64,000 bases of DNA. Origin: Letharia columbiana. Taxonomy: Eukaryota; Ascomycota; Lecanoromycetes; Lecanorales; Parmeliaceae. Below the pieces are notes generated by a model. It made no database searches and was not told where the DNA came from. It saw only the letters and a list, made by a program, of their open reading frames with translations. This document shows, one piece after another, positions 46,501-60,183 of the stretch. Position numbers and translations under genes: made by a program. Position 1 is the stretch's first letter; the number at the start of each line of letters is the position of its first letter. Where the stretch lies: contig NW_023501040.1 of assembly GCF_014066305.1 (NCBI RefSeq), forward strand, positions 868,001 through 932,000, written 5' to 3'.

Positions 46501-48771
46501 TCAGCATCTCTAAAAGACGCTTTCTTTTCCGTGATGTAGCCATAGAGGTCTTCTTCGTAGATGGACGGAGCTATTTGCTAACAACCAATACTCCAAACCT
46601 ACGGAATGAGCTATATCAGAAGCTTCTTGGCAAGGCTACCCACGCTGCTGACCCTGCGATTGGCGAGGACTCGTGGAGAATCGAATCGGTCAAGAACCAA
46701 GGCGATGAGGTACAGACGTTTGGTTCCAGGTTCACAAGCGTTTTTGCTCAGAACAATGCAAATCCAGCGACTCGCAAATGGATGAGGGGTGAAATCTCCA
46801 ATTTTCACTACCTCATGCTCGTTAATACTATGGCCGGGCGTACCTTCAACGATCTAACGCAATATCCAGTCTTCCCTTGGGTACTCGCAGATTATACAAG
46901 CGAGGAACTTGACCTTACCAATACTCGCACTTTCCGTGATCTGACCAAACCCATGGGGTGCCAAGATCCAGAGAGGCAAGCCGAATTCAGAGACCGTTAT
47001 CAGTCTTTCGCGGAAATGGGCGATGAGAGATCGCCACCCTTCCATTATGGCACTCACTATTCCTCCGCAATGATCGTGACATCGTATCTCATCCGCCTGC
47101 AGCCATTTGTACACTCATACCTTCTATTGCAAGGTGGCAGCTTTGATCATCCAGATCGATTGTTCTACTCGATGGAAAGAGCCTGGTCCTCAGCCTCACG
47201 GGAGAACATGACCGATGTTAGAGAGTTGATTCCCGAATTTTTCTATCTGCCTGAGTTCTTGCTGAACCACAACAATTACGACTTTGGCTCTCGCCAGGGT
47301 GGTGCTGCAATTGACATTGTAGAGCTCCCGCCTTGGGCTAAAGGTGATCCGAAGATATTTATTGCGAAGCACCGAGAAGCTTTAGAAAGCGAGCATGTAA
47401 GTCGGCATCTGCATCAATGGATTGACCTGGTCTTTGGACAGAAGCAACGCGGGGAAGCTGCTCTAGAGGCAACGAATGTGTTCCAACATTTGTCTTATCA
47501 TGGCGCCAAAGACCTTGACACCATCGACGATCCGGTGGAGAGGTTGGCGACCATAGGCATCATCCACAACTTCGGTCAGACTCCACACCAAGTGTTTCAG
47601 CGGACTCATCCAGCCCGGGAGGACTCGAAGTACAAGGTGAAGCGGTTGGATACTGCAGCCGAGGGTCTGACTCGTCTGCCATTTCCTCTAATAGGTACGT
47701 CATCGAAGAGGATTATCCTGTCCCCCCTAATTAAACAATGCCCCCACAGAAACTCATGACCGTATCGCGTACCTACAATACTCGTCGAAGCACGAGAGGC
47801 TCATTAGCTCAGCACCTTTCCGGCTCAACATTGGCCCAGCTTATGAAAAGTACATGGAATGGGGTTTCATTGACGGAAGCGTCAGATTCTATGCTGCTGA
47901 CACGAAAAAGGTACCGAGCCTCATAGCAAACTGTCAGAAGACTACTGACATGCTACAGCTCGTCGGCCTGTCCGAGCACGTCCATCAAGGACAGCTGACG
48001 TTCGTGCTGTTTGGAGATTCCAAGACCCTAGTGACGGCAGGTTCAGACTGTACAATATCTGTCTGGACACTGCTTATCACTCCCAATTCTGTTGACCTCC
48101 AGCCAAAGATTACGTTGTTTGGACATCGGTCTGCTGTCACGACATTAGCAGTGTCACGTTCTTTCAGTGCTTTGCTCTCTGCTTCTTCGGATGGCCAAGT
48201 GTTGCTTTGGGACCTCAATCGCCTGGAGCTTGTCCGCAGATTAACGACGGGCAAGCCAGTCGAGGTGGGTTACTCTCACACATTTGAGAGCGTGGAGAAG
48301 CTAACGAATATGCAGTGTGCTTGTATCAACGATGTAACAGGCGTCATCATGCTTTGCCGAGGGCCAGAAGTATCATTGTGGACACTCAATGGCGATCCTA
48401 TACTGGAGCAAAACATCTACGTTGAAGGCGACGACACCATCTCCTCTTGTGCTTTTTATGAAGGATCTGGGAATGAGTACCTTGAGCGCAACCTCATCTT
48501 TACAGGTCATAAGAAAGGGGTCGTGAATGTAAGCCTCCCTCCTCTTCTTTTCCTGTCGAGATTCTGCCGGCTGATCATGCCCCAGGTGTGGGCAATTGCC
48601 ATTTCCAGCGGTGCTTTCATTCTCGAACATGTGAAGCGCATGCATCATTTGGACCACGCGGGCTACAACATTGGCACAACTATCACTTCAATTTTGCCGA
48701 TGGCGCAAAAGGTGTACACAGGAGATGACGATGGACGAGTGTATGAATGGGACTGCATTCAGAGACAGTGA
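40535..48771 (+). CDS. BEACH domain / WD40 protein (beige-like, LvsA/Bph1 group)
   Basis: Six exons, join(40535-43229, 43285-44223, 44278-47694, 47750-48264, 48316-48528, 48586-48771), encode about 2654 aa. The introns are 51-57 nt, GT-AG, with clear CTGAC or CTAAC branch points. The N-terminal half is helical-repeat sequence. A concanavalin/LamG-like sandwich lies at about 400-525 (GYSLSLWFQIIHF, ERRWYHIVIAH, LFINGEFVEQ). The PH-BEACH region starts near 1890. The BEACH domain covers about 2037-2315 (TRKWMRGEISNFHYLMLVN; YPVFPWVLADYTS; HYGTHYSSAMIV; FDHPDRLFYSMERAW; PEFFYLPEFL). WD40 repeats fill the C-terminus, ending DDDGRVYEWDCIQRQ. Members are scaffold proteins for vacuolar or lysosomal membrane traffic. 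The start at 40535 is the first Met of the frame; a second at about 40616 is possible. Confidence 0.92.
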
Positions 48772-49225
48772 AGGACCATGATGATAGAGGTTGAGATTGG
48801 ATGGCTCGTGCTGCAAGTATGACTACGGTTCACATGGACTTGTGGGTTTCAAAGGAGGCTTTCTATAACGAAAAGCAAGGCGCTTGGCGTTGACTCGCCC
48901 AGCTCACTGCAAAATCCACTGGGGGAAAAAGGGGGAAAAAGAGGGAGTGATGATGACTTTGGTTCATGTTACGTGTACATAAATCAGATGAAGTATACAG
49001 AGTCATGAGGTAGAAGTGTTCATGTGACAAACAATAAGACAATATCACCTTACAGTTCTATTTCTATTAATAGGACTGAAGAACCCAATGACGTCACACT
49101 AGTTTTTCCCTCCGGGTTTTAGCAGGCCAATCTCCACGTCCCCCTTGGTCAACATTCCCTTCGCATCCCATCGTCCTGAATATATATCACTATTGGACGT
49201 GGCCATCCACGTTATCGCCCTCACC
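48772..49225. other. intergenic, promoter of the DUF3292 gene
   Basis: About 450 bp after the BEACH gene stop and before the chosen DUF3292 start at 49226. The frame is open upstream to 49145, but no conserved residues are seen there. Confidence 0.5.
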
Positions 49226-51514
49226 ATGCCCATGCCAGGTTATGTATTCAAGGATGGAGGCCCTATTCCAGACTCCGACCTCAAGCACCCCCAACATGAG
49301 GCCAATCACACCCCGGGCGCCCAGCCAAACATGGAACCCACAACGCGTACCTCCACCACCTCCAGCAGCCCCAACAATGGCACCGTCGTAAATACACCCA
49401 CATCATCGAGTGCGTCTGCCTCGAACGCCCCCAGCGACAGCCATGCGCTCGCCATAGAAAGTGCTGATCACGATATCAAAGGTGCCGTCCAGCAGAACCA
49501 CGAAGCGGGCGAGGTTCGCGATATGGGTTGGAATGACCATCCGACAAATGTGCCCTCGCCTCTGGTGGCTAAGCTGCCGAATGAAGAGCTCTGGACGCTA
49601 GTGCGTCGGTTCAATAAGCAAATGTATCATGTCAAGGCCACGAATGATCCCTTGTTGGGGGGCTTGGATTTGAATATTGTGGACGAGGATGAGTTCAGTC
49701 CGGATAAGCTGAGGAGTAATGTTGAGAGGCTGTATATGACTGTGATCATTGGGATGATGGGGTTTGGGAAACATATTGCACGCTTGAGGAGCTGGAGAGA
49801 GCCGAGGAGGACCGCTGGGTTTTGCGCGGTGAGTTTTCCAATTTTCTGCTTTTGGCTAATGGAATAGTGGTTGATGCGTATTGCAGGCTTACGCCATTGC
49901 TTGGGCTTTCAACTTCCTGATGCCCTTGTTGTTTACGACTATGATTGTCCTCATCGCATACCCGCCGTCGCGCCCATTCTTATTTCCTCCTGTTCCTATG
50001 GCTTTGGTCAATTCAAAGACTGGAGGTGTCCAAACTCCTCAAGCTGGCATGCTAGGCAGTAAGGATAGCGCCACTGGGGCACCTGAGAAACACAAGGGAG
50101 AGGCAGTCGAGCAAGAAGCGCACAATTTCGTCTCTGGCATCGGATCCATCGCCCTCAGCAGCGCGGCAGGCAAACACGACCAAGGCGATCCGGACTCAGA
50201 CCCGTTGAATGATTCGGTCCCTGATCCAACCAACATTGCCTCGGACGCAGCGGCGGCCAAGCAAAGTGCGCAAGGAAACCAACCGCAGGCTCATCACGAC
50301 AAGACGAAGCAGCCGATGGAGCAGGCGATGTGGTTGAAGATGAGGCCGGTTATGCATGTCATTGGTGATGTTGCAGATGGTTGGGAGAGATTCGCAAAGT
50401 AAGTTCACTAACCAGATGTTGGGGATGTCCGGTGTAGATGCTGACCGATGTCGTAGCGCCCTATCACCCACTCCTCCCTTCCCCCAGGAGACGCCTAGAC
50501 TCAAGTTAGCCGGCATCCTAGTTCCGGCTGTCGCTGTTGGGATGCTCACCACCTCTGCCATGTTCATGAAAATGACCACCGCGGGTATCGGCTTTGGTTT
50601 CTTTGGTGATCCACTCATCTGGCGTGGTCTCGATTTACTGAATAAGACTTTCCCGCACTGGCAGAAGTTGCTTGAGATCAGAAAGTAAGTCCAAAAAAAA
50701 GCATCCCTTTTTCCCAATTAGCTAGCTTAAACGTCCTAGCACAATCCTCAAAGGCGTCCCGACAAATGCCCAGCTCACAATCACCCTCCTCCGTATCGGC
50801 GAAGCGAACAAAGCTCCGATTCCCCCACCTCCTCGCTCAGACCAACCTCCATCCTCCAAGCCCGCTTCCATAAACGGAGACGATCTGGCCCTCGATGCCT
50901 CAAACGAAGAAATTCACGAGGCAATACACAAAGACGCCGACCAAAAAGCCGCCGAACAGCAAGATGAGCATCACGAAGGAGAGAAGAAGAAACACAAACA
51001 CGGCCAACACATCCTCGGTTTCTTCAAAGGCACCACTAAAACGGGCGTAGGGGCTAAATTCGGCATCGACAAAGCACGCGCTGTCGTTGGCTCTCGGCAC
51101 GCTAAAGACCACCTCGGCGTCCTCCCAAAAACCGACGACCCCGAACTGTCTGGTCCCGTCGACTTCAAGGGACGCTACAAGGGCAACAAAGGCTGGATAT
51201 ACATCTCCACCAACGTCGGTATCCCTACCGTCTCCTTCTCCACCAAGTCCTCCGACGGCACCGGTCTGGAGCCCGAAAAGGCATCGGCGAAGTTCTCGGT
51301 GCCGATCGCGGACATCCGAGAATTGAAGAAAGTGGGCGGGTTGGGCTGGAAGGCGAAAATCGTCGTCGGGTGGGCGACGGGCAAGACGGTGGCGGATGGG
51401 CTGGAGGTTGTGGACAAGAGGGGGGAAACGCACAAGGTTACGGCGGTACGGCTGAGGGAGGAGCTGTTCAATCGGCTGGTGGCTATGGGCGGGCAGAAGT
51501 GGGAGAGCTGGTGA
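49226..51514 (+). CDS. DUF3292 family membrane-associated protein
   Basis: Four exons, join(49226-49828, 49887-50398, 50457-50684, 50740-51514), encode 705 aa. All introns are 55-58 nt, with GTGAGT or GTAAGT donors and branch points such as GCTGAC. A polar, Ser/Thr-rich N-terminus leads to LPNEELWTLVRRFNKQMYHVKA. Then come VIIGMMGFGKHIARLRSWREPRR, a hydrophobic segment (AWAFNFLMPLLFTTMIVLIAY) followed by PPSRPFLFPP, a second hydrophobic stretch (LKLAGILVPAVAVGMLTTSAMF) and a C-terminal beta-rich domain (GWIYISTNVGIPTVSFSTK) with GRAM/PH-like character. It fits the fungus-specific DUF3292 family, whose function is unknown. I chose the start at 49226 (context CACCATGCC) instead of the in-frame 49145. 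It is convergent with the glucan synthase gene. Confidence 0.85.
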
Positions 51515-51935
51515 GCTGGGGCCGGATGCTTTGGTTTTACCTACGGTCAGAGCTTCTTGGAGCCGTTCTTGCCGTTGCTGTTGTAGTTGCAGCGATGCTT
51601 ATCAATCAAGCTTTGTATTTATATCGTAGCTACAGTCTCCTGTGATCATGGCGGACGGATTGCCTGTGAATTGCTTCTGTTTCTCTAATTGAAGTATGTT
51701 CTGTGTCTTGTTCAAAGTAAACGCACGAACTGAAGTTATCTACATCCAACGCCATCCCCGGCTATACATCCGGACGCCACCTCGACCAACAATTTGTTTC
51801 CCCTCCCACGTCTGTACTTCGCCGACTATTCCATCCATCCTCCGTGTGCACCCTCAGAGCCCCGTCGAAGATCTCCCCACAAATGCCGTCCGAACTCCTG
51901 GGGCCTTCCCACCCCCGTATCCCACGAAGCCCCCC
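51515..51935. other. intergenic between convergent genes
   Basis: 420 bp between two stop codons of converging genes; it should contain both 3' untranslated regions. No hairpin terminator expected or seen. Confidence 0.5.
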
Positions 51936-54900
51936 TCAAGGCTTCGTCAACTGCTCCTTCCTGAACCAGCGGAAGAAGCCCGCGCACACGATGATTTGCG
52001 CGATCAATCCGACCCAGAACCATGCTTCCCGGAGACCGTGCAGACTCGTGGCCAGATTGGGGAAGATGGGGCCGGGACCGGTGGCGTCGGGAGCGCAGGC
52101 GCGGGCGACGATGGTGGCGACGGAGCCCAGGACTTGGGCGCACACCAAGGCGAACACGACGTGGAATCGGGTCAGCGTCTGGAGGAGGATCATGCCGAAG
52201 CCGACGCCTTGGATGGCGTCAAGGGTTCCGAGCCACAGCCAGAGAGACCTGCCTGCTAGAGCACCGGCGAGTGGTGAGCCAGCCCAAGGTACCCAGGACC
52301 CCATGCCGGAAGTAGCCCACAGCATCTGACACCAGCGGGGTGCGCCGAGACCGACGGCGAACATGGGTAGAATCCACGAATGGCGCAGCGAAGCTCTTGA
52401 GAAAATACCGAGCAAGAGAGCCCAAACACCCACGAAGAATCCGAAGACGAGCAGAACGACCATCCACGTTGGTGCATGAGCGGAGCTCCAAAGGTATCGC
52501 CAGTTCCGTCCGTATGGTGCGGACAGGAAGAAGTTCTGGATGAGAACGGTAACGAAGAACCAAAGCACAATCTTGCGGCGCATTACCGATTTGTAGAAAC
52601 TGGGAATCTGGCCTGGCGCTTGACGATAGTAATCAGGGAGACCAAGGAATAAGGCGATGCCGATGACCCAGAGTAGGATAGCGATGGGTGTAGCGATCGC
52701 GGTCAACAGAGGGCCGTAGATGGCGAGGTTTGCCGACACTATGCCGTTGACGGTCTGGTTTGTTAATTGGGAGCCCCAAAACCAGAGGAAGACGACGTAG
52801 ATTTGTTGAGATCCTTGGATGACGCAAGCCCGGAAGGCCCATGTTGCTACTGGGACGCTGCCTAGAATTTTGTTAGTGACGGAATGGTTTGGGGGCCCGG
52901 AGAGCGGTACGGACCTTCGCTGCCGAAGTTGAGGGAGAAGAAGAAAGCGCCGCTTGAGGAAGCCATGGCGTAGAATGCTGTTGCGACATTCTGTACCCAA
53001 CCGCGGCTGACTGCCGTTTTAGCACATGGTGCTAATCCTAGGAGGAAAAAGGCCAGCCCGTAGAAGGCAAATGGTGTAGCAAGAACATAGACGGACTTGC
53101 ATGTGCGGAATAAGGTCCACCAAAGGATTGAGGAAGCAAGATATATGGAAGCGATGATGTAGAGCTTTTCTGCTGCCTGACCAACCTCACCTGTGAGGAG
53201 GGTAATCTGATAGGAATTCGCCGCGATGATTTGACCCTGGTCGAAGAGATCAGCCGGAGCTCATTAGGAGAGTAGAGAGATTGACTTACGAATGCAAGCA
53301 AAAAGGAGTACACAGGCCACTCGCCAATTCTCCTGAGAAGAAACTTCTTAATTCGTGTAGGAGGTTTATAATCATCATTCAGGAGGTATTGCCCGTGCGC
53401 GTTGTTGTGTGCATCAAAATGTTCCAATTCCGCAGTCGAGGTAACGGCAGAGGGGACCATTCTCTCGTTAATGAGCGGGAGTCGGAAGACGGACGAAGCT
53501 GGGGATGCTGCCGCCGATTTGCCCATCTTGACATTTCGGAATCTACTGAACCAATCTTTCTCGCTTGAGGTCAGGTAATCTTCGATACAAAGAGGTCCTT
53601 CAGACGATTTTCCATTCAGTTTCTCAAGCTTCTTTTCGAATGCATTATAGTATAGTCCGGTAGGATCAGTGAAAAATGGTTCCACACTCTGAAGCTTGTA
53701 ATCCTTCTTGCCCTGCAAGACTGAACCGAGACTCAGGTAGTTGGACGAAGGTGCGAGAGGAGTTTCCTCAGGATTTCCTGATGAACTGCTGCCAGAGCCC
53801 GACTCGATAAGGAATTGCTCAGGTCGGGGCGTACCAGGTGGCGAAGAATTTGAAGAGCTGGTAGAACCCGGCGAAGCTGGCCGAGACGCAAGCGTCGGTA
53901 TCTGTAGGGAAGCTCCGCCATCCGGCGCATGGCCGGCTTGATGAGCTGCGAAAGACAACTTGAGTCGCGCCAATCTGCGATCTCTCCGACTGGATTCCTG
54001 CTCTTCGGGGCTCAGGAGGTACTCGTCCACGTTTCTTTCATCCACGTCGGTCAGGTCGGTCTCGTAGTCGTCTCCGCTCATACTGTTACGCCGAGTGCTG
54101 TTCGCACGGGGCGTCCTAGCTCCACGAGGCGTGTTCCCTCCACTCATGATTCGACGTTGTGCGCTATTGCCATCTGGGTTCGCAAAGTCGAACCTGCCAA
54201 TATCGCCTTGACTGGGCTGGTCGTTGGGAATCGTCACTATATCTCCGTGCGCGCCTTCGGTGAATCGGGACACTTTGCGGCCACCTGCTGACGTCAAATC
54301 CTCAGGCAAAGGAGGCATGTCTGGAGCGTGTTCGGCCATCGAGATTGTATGTTCGTCTGGAACCCTGCTTCTGCTTCTAAGTCTGAAGCGCCCCATACCC
54401 GCGGGACTGGAAGTCCGACTGCCAACTCGACTGTTTACGGCAGTGTTTGTGGCCGTGTTAGCAGCAGTGTTCGCAGAAGTACTTCTGCCTGATCGAGGGC
54501 CAATGGAGGGAGGTCTGGACCCGGCCCGTGATTTGCTAAGTCGGTTGCGTTTTCGTATATCGCGTGTTGGGACATGACCTGGTCCGAACCTCAACCCTAG
54601 TGAAAGTGGGCCACTTTTGGCTTCCCTGACTGGACTCGTAGCGCGAGTTGTTGTCCCACTAGGAAGTGCACTAGGAAATGGACTGTGTGGTGCTGTACTT
54701 GGCATGCTCCATTGTCCTCTGAGGATACGAGATGGTGTAGACACGCCGGACACTGTGCCCGAGTAACGTGCGATCTTGTCTCTCTGCTTAAATGCTGCTT
54801 TCTGATTCAATCTGATCGCCGTATCTTGCATAATGCTCAGATCTTCCTGCCACTGTGCAATTGGGAATCGCTGTTTTGCTGATCGTGCTCGCATCGTAGC

Positions 54901-57900
54901 CCGTACACTTTTTTTCGAAGCCAAGGCACCTTCTATTGCCATTTTGAACTGGCTGATCAAATGCTTGCTGGTAGTTGATTCAATAGTGTACCACCATCTA
55001 TGACAGGGTCTTGTCAGTATGACTCCACAGTAGAGCGACGACAGGCAACCTATTTCCTCAAAGTAACGGATGCTCTCTGACATATTGTTGACCGAGTAGC
55101 ACAGACGAAGATAATGGGATATACGAGAGGGCACTTACCCAGGCATGTTCCCTAAACCACCGACCCTGGCGCCAACACCAAGTGCTCCCTTCCGACCAAA
55201 CTCTACCGCGACTAATCCGAATGGCTCGTCGCGTGAAGGTATGAGAGCGAACTCGGCACCACTAAAGATGAACGGTGGAAGTGCAGTGAACTCTGGCTTG
55301 GAGAACACTCGGTCCGGGTATAACTCCATCAATCTGGCCAGCTTTAAGGCCGCGAATTTTCCATGTAAATCAATGACTGGTCCTATGCAGATGAGTTGTA
55401 CATGTGAATGATCTTCCAGGATGGCCGGAAACACATCAGCAATAAGGTCGACTCCCTTTTGGACCGACCACCGGCCAACGAATACAAACAATTCTGCGTC
55501 AGGGTCGGTTGCCAGATTTGCCCATTCTTGAGCCTGGCGCTTGAGAGCACCTCTGCTGGTTTCGAACGTCTCATCCACAGTAATACTTTTGATATCTGGA
55601 AGTTGTTTATCCCAGCCTTCGGTATCGGTGGGGTCCGGATTCGGCAGACTTCCCACCTTGTCAAGGCCCCATAGGATCGGATACCTTGCGAAGGACCGTT
55701 TGCCATACTTCTCAGACACACCGGCAGCACCATATCCTTTCTGCCATACACGCAGGTAGCTTGCACCGGCATGGAGGAGATTGAATACCTCGCCAAATTG
55801 AACATAATCGCTGACGACCTCAGGCCTAAGATTGTAGATTTTGCAGACTTCGTCGAACTCCGATGGAGTCCGCACGGGCCATAAACCCTGGAATTCAGCG
55901 TTATGGAGAGACAAGCAGCAAGGGATGACACGTGGAAGCAAGTGCAGGGGCGCGACAGCGCCATGGTAGTCGTTGATGTGGTAAAGGTCGATGGGAAAGC
56001 GGCGCATCGCCTCCGCGATACATTGGTTCCAGGCTGAATAGTATACAGCACTGTCGATGTCGTCCATTCGTGCCGGGTAGGGATCCGCTTTCGTTTGCTG
56101 GCGAAAGACAGGCGCATCCAATAGGACATAAGTGATGTTCCTCAGGTGGTGATATTGCACTTCGACATTATACTCTTGTTCGAGGACGGTTATTGTCATC
56201 GGCTTCGCACGTTGATCCACAGGATAGTCTATCCCCTGTACGCAAGGGACCACCCAGATCAAATCTTGATGTTCGAGATGCTTGCCCATTGTCTGAGCCA
56301 TGACTCCTAGGCCACCGATTTTGATCTTGATATCCCAGTCATCGATGTCATACTCCATGGTTGCGATCAATATGGTCTTCCGACTTGCGTTGACCATAAT
56401 ACTGGGCTGTTCACTGTTCGGCTTTTTAAAGAATGCCGAGGCGTTATCTGGGAGTTTTGAGAGATGGCCTTGCATTTTCTCTCTCATGGCAATTGGAAGG
56501 ATGCCCATTTTCTCGGACCTGCCGACTTTGTTGAGTTTAACATCATAAAAGACCCACAAGTACATCCACACACCGAGACAGCTCGTGAGGATGGGTATCG
56601 CAACGAGGAGGCAGTAGATTACGGCTTGCCTTGCCCGTGAACCAATAGGCGTCACAGTATAACGGAGGTCGGCGTCGTTCACACCAACCCGGTATGCAAC
56701 GTGCGGCGAAGGAGGATAGTCGGTGATTTCCACAACATTTTTGAGCAGAGACACTGGAGATAGTAGGTCCAAAACTCCGTCTCCGTCAACATCTCCAAAA
56801 GCTCGTGTGAGATCAGGTTGGCCACTAGGGTCTGCGCCCCAAACACTGACTTGAAAGTCGTTTGGCCATTCGGTCATGAAGTCCCACTCCCACAGGCCCG
56901 AGCTGTTTTGTACCATCGTCTGCGAAAGTCCTGAGTCGTAGCCGTACTGGTTGAAGGCACCGTGCATAAAAAAGTGAGGATATCTTCGAGCTTTCTCATT
57001 GCTACCGACAAGGTCGCCTTGCTGTTGGTGGTTACTCGAGCCAGTCTTCTGACTCCAGTATTCCACCGTGAGATGGTCGCCTGTCCATGCTTGTGCTTTG
57101 GTTCCAGACCAAGGCTGCTTCTCGATAGTCGTGTTTCCTCCTTTGTACGGCAGCCATTCGCTCCAGCTGGATTGCCAATTCGTCGAATAGCGGAACAAGT
57201 CAGCACCAGCGGCCTTGTGCGATATGTAGAGAGCGCCGTTTGTGTCCTTATGTAGCAAGGAATTGGAGTAGTTGGCAGTTCGCGTGAATACCATGGGATT
57301 GTCGATATGCCCGACACGCAGAAGAAAATGATGGACAGCATTTGTGGAAGTGTTCCCAACAGCGGTGGTGGCGTTGGCTATGTTGACTTGGTGTACCCCG
57401 TCGGAGACATTCAACAGATTCCCAGCAATTCTCCATACAGCCGGGATCTGAGAGGTCACCGTGCCCGTGTACTGGGACACTCTGGCGGTGGTGTCGTTGA
57501 CCATTTGGCATGAGACGCTGCTGTTGTCAATCGATGCGACCGAACCATCTTCGGTTGTGGAGGTGATGGTAATCGCATTTTGCATGTTCGAGCAATCCAT
57601 CTCGTCTGAGAAGTATAGCTCGATCGGGACAGTCTGGTTCGACAAGAGCCGGGCATCGTGCCCGGGATTGAATTTGGTGACGACTGGGGAGGGCCGTAGC
57701 CATTGAGCGATGGGTACGTAGGCCTTGAAGCCATATGCATCCATAGTCATTTCTCCAACGCACCCATTGACTTCTGTAGCGTTATCCAATTCGAGGTATT
57801 CCGGTGTTGAACCCAGCTTGACTTCATCGTAGGGATAGAATAGATTTTTGACCGTAGTGCCATTGGCATAGGGAGCTAGTAAGCCTGTAGCGTTGTTACT

Positions 57901-60078
57901 GCAGTCAAAGATGTATGGAACCTCGGTGCCTTCGTTGGAGAATAGGAGCCACACATCCTGAAGTTTTTGTCCTTCGGTAGTGAAGTCCTGAACATTCGGC
58001 CATCCGGAACGTCGGACAGACCAGAGGCCAGTTTCCGTAGGTGTGCCGAAAGAGCCAGGTAGGTATATTGGATGAGTCTGCAGTGATATAGTTTCAAGGT
58101 AGAATCCGTCGGTGAGAACAGGGTATCTTTGTCGCATCTCGTACATGGTGGTGATAAGATTGCGGATCGGATGGGACGGATCTCGATGGTCAAGGCTGTT
58201 CCAATCATCCTTGCAGCCGTTCGTATAATTGCCAGGCGGCCAATTTTCGAATTTCGCATTGCCCACGCTATAACATCCGTGGTCCTGCCACGCTGTGGCC
58301 GAGGACATAGGTTGCCTACCAAACACATAATTGTTCGCGGTGTTATCCATGACGTAGTAGGCTTGTTCTTCGCCCCATTCGAGCAACGGGATACCAGGCA
58401 AGAGCAACGTGGTAATGAAGTTGCCAAGAATCTGCCTTTGGGTGCCATTGACAATAGTCGGCCATCTGAAATTATCCTGGTTTTGCGAACCATACATGTG
58501 CCTTGGGTCAAATTTGCCGGTGTTCGCGTTGATCATATCATTTGTCTGAATGAAAGTCTTCCAAGCGACGATGAAATCTGTAGGCGATTCTCCTGTTGCA
58601 AAGAGGTTACCATCCATTCCCAAAATCCTCATGAGTGATCTGTAGGTTGAGTAATGGAAGCAAGCAGCATCGAATGCGTTTTGGCCCGCGTCGCGAATGA
58701 AGAGCGAATCGTCTGCTGTCTCCGTCGTCAGCTGGACAGCTTTGGTGGTATCGTTCAAGGCCATAGATGGTTCTTTGCCACGGCCTAGGTAGACAGCCCC
58801 AAAAGCATTGCCTGAAACAATTTCGCCCTGGTTCGAAGAGTTAGCGACCAAGCTGTTGTGACCACACGGGATCACGTACTGGTATGAAAAAATTCTCCTT
58901 CCCAAAGAGGAAGCGCATGCGCGAATGGAGTTTGACCAGTGTCCCGCCGCGTCAACCGTAACTTGCTGGCCTTTGTCAATCCTGAAGCCATCGATGTCCA
59001 ACACTAGGAGTGTGTTGCATTAGCAACGACTTCCGTAATGCTAGAACAGTAACTTACTAGCGATTTGAAGACAAGATAGATGCTCGATCTTCGTCAGGAC
59101 GGAAGGCTTCCACTCCCGCAAGCGGTCTTGGACCGATGCGAATTTGGAAATCTGTCGCTGCCATTCGGGATATATGTCAAAGGCCGCAATATCTCCGTAC
59201 TGATCGAATTCGCTATCGCGGCAACCAACAAGGTATTCGCTGCCGTTGCCCGTGACTTGTTCCCCGTAATCATTATACCAACGAGGATATTCGACGTCAC
59301 AAATATCGCTGCAAATTGTTTTAGCATAGGGATCCCGGACAGCAATTCCGTAGCAGTGATCTTACAGCTCAGTGTTGTCGAAATCAAAATCATGGTATCT
59401 CCTTGATGTCTTCCATTGTGCGTTCCATTCTCCGTAGTTGAGGGGCGTGGAGACGTTCAAGTTCCCCTCGAACCCTATCAAGTCTCCTAGCGTACCGAAT
59501 GTATTGTCAATCAAGACATACATTCCCCGAGCATGCATCTCGTCGATGCATCGCCGCCAGATGTCGATGGTGGCAAAGTGAGCGTCCAGGAGGGTCAGAT
59601 CAAGCGGACTGAACCCATCTGAGCCCCAAGGGAAGTTTATCATGGGACTTCCGGCGAAGTAGACGGCCTTGATCCCCATGCCGGCGACGTAGTCCAGCGT
59701 GTCTACGAGGCCTTGGATGTCCCCTCCATGCCTCAATTGTGTGCCCGTCAGGTCATGTTCCCAAGCGGTGCCATTGATATTGTCATTTGTAGGATCACCG
59801 TTCACAAATCGATCGAGCATGAGAGTGTAGAAGGGGAATCTCCAGTTGTCTGGTGAGGGAGTATATGCTAAGAAAGGGTCAGCGAAGACATAGCTTGAAA
59901 AGGCCTTGTCCTTACTGTGATTCTCCCACTGGCCCCAGTAGTCCGTGACGTTGGTAGCTGTCTGATTTTGGTTGAGATTCCATAGCACTTGTTCCGGATC
60001 GTACTGTATGCATAGCGAAGCACCGGTAAGAAGTGCCACTATGACGGCCAATGGCCGTATGCAAGATGCTTCAAACAT
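51936..60078 (-). CDS. ags1: cell wall alpha-1,3-glucan synthase
   Basis: Proposed exons complement(51936-52861, 52915-53236, 53290-54997, 55139-58827, 58880-59003, 59058-59308, 59366-60078), about 2580 aa. A signal peptide is followed by an extracellular alpha-amylase-like domain (TLMLDRFVNGDPTNDN; HARGMYVLIDNTFG; the catalytic stretch MLDIDGFRIDK; GIPLLEWGEEQAYY). A single membrane span near 1100 (AVIYCLLVAIPILTSCLGVW) leads to a cytosolic glycogen-synthase-like GT5 domain (KIGGLGVMAQTMGKHL; FVGRWSVQKG; PSRDEPFGLVAVEFGRKGA). A disordered Ser/Arg-rich linker and a C-terminal multi-span region of about 12 helices follow. This is the full AGS plan, which makes and exports wall alpha-1,3-glucan. 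The 141-nt intron (54998-55138) is unusually long. A 52-nt intron (58828-58879) is masked by a 1-nt frame slip at an A6 run (58887-58892, T6 in the gene). Confidence 0.93.
58828..58879 (-). other. probable masked intron in the glucan synthase gene
   Basis: This 52-nt segment has donor GTACGT, branch GCTAAC and acceptor AACCAG. It falls where the family has an uninterrupted FFIPGEIVSGN. Splicing restores PGEIVSGN only if one base is added in the preceding ATTTTTTC stretch. Unspliced, the frame stays open by coincidence, as in the MFS gene. Confidence 0.6.
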
Positions 60079-60183
60079 CTTGACTCAGGCAAAAGAGAAG
60101 GTGACACAGGGCTCACTCTGACTCTTCATGAGCAGGAATAGGGAGGGCAAGCACTTTATTGACACACAGAGATTTTCAGAGGT

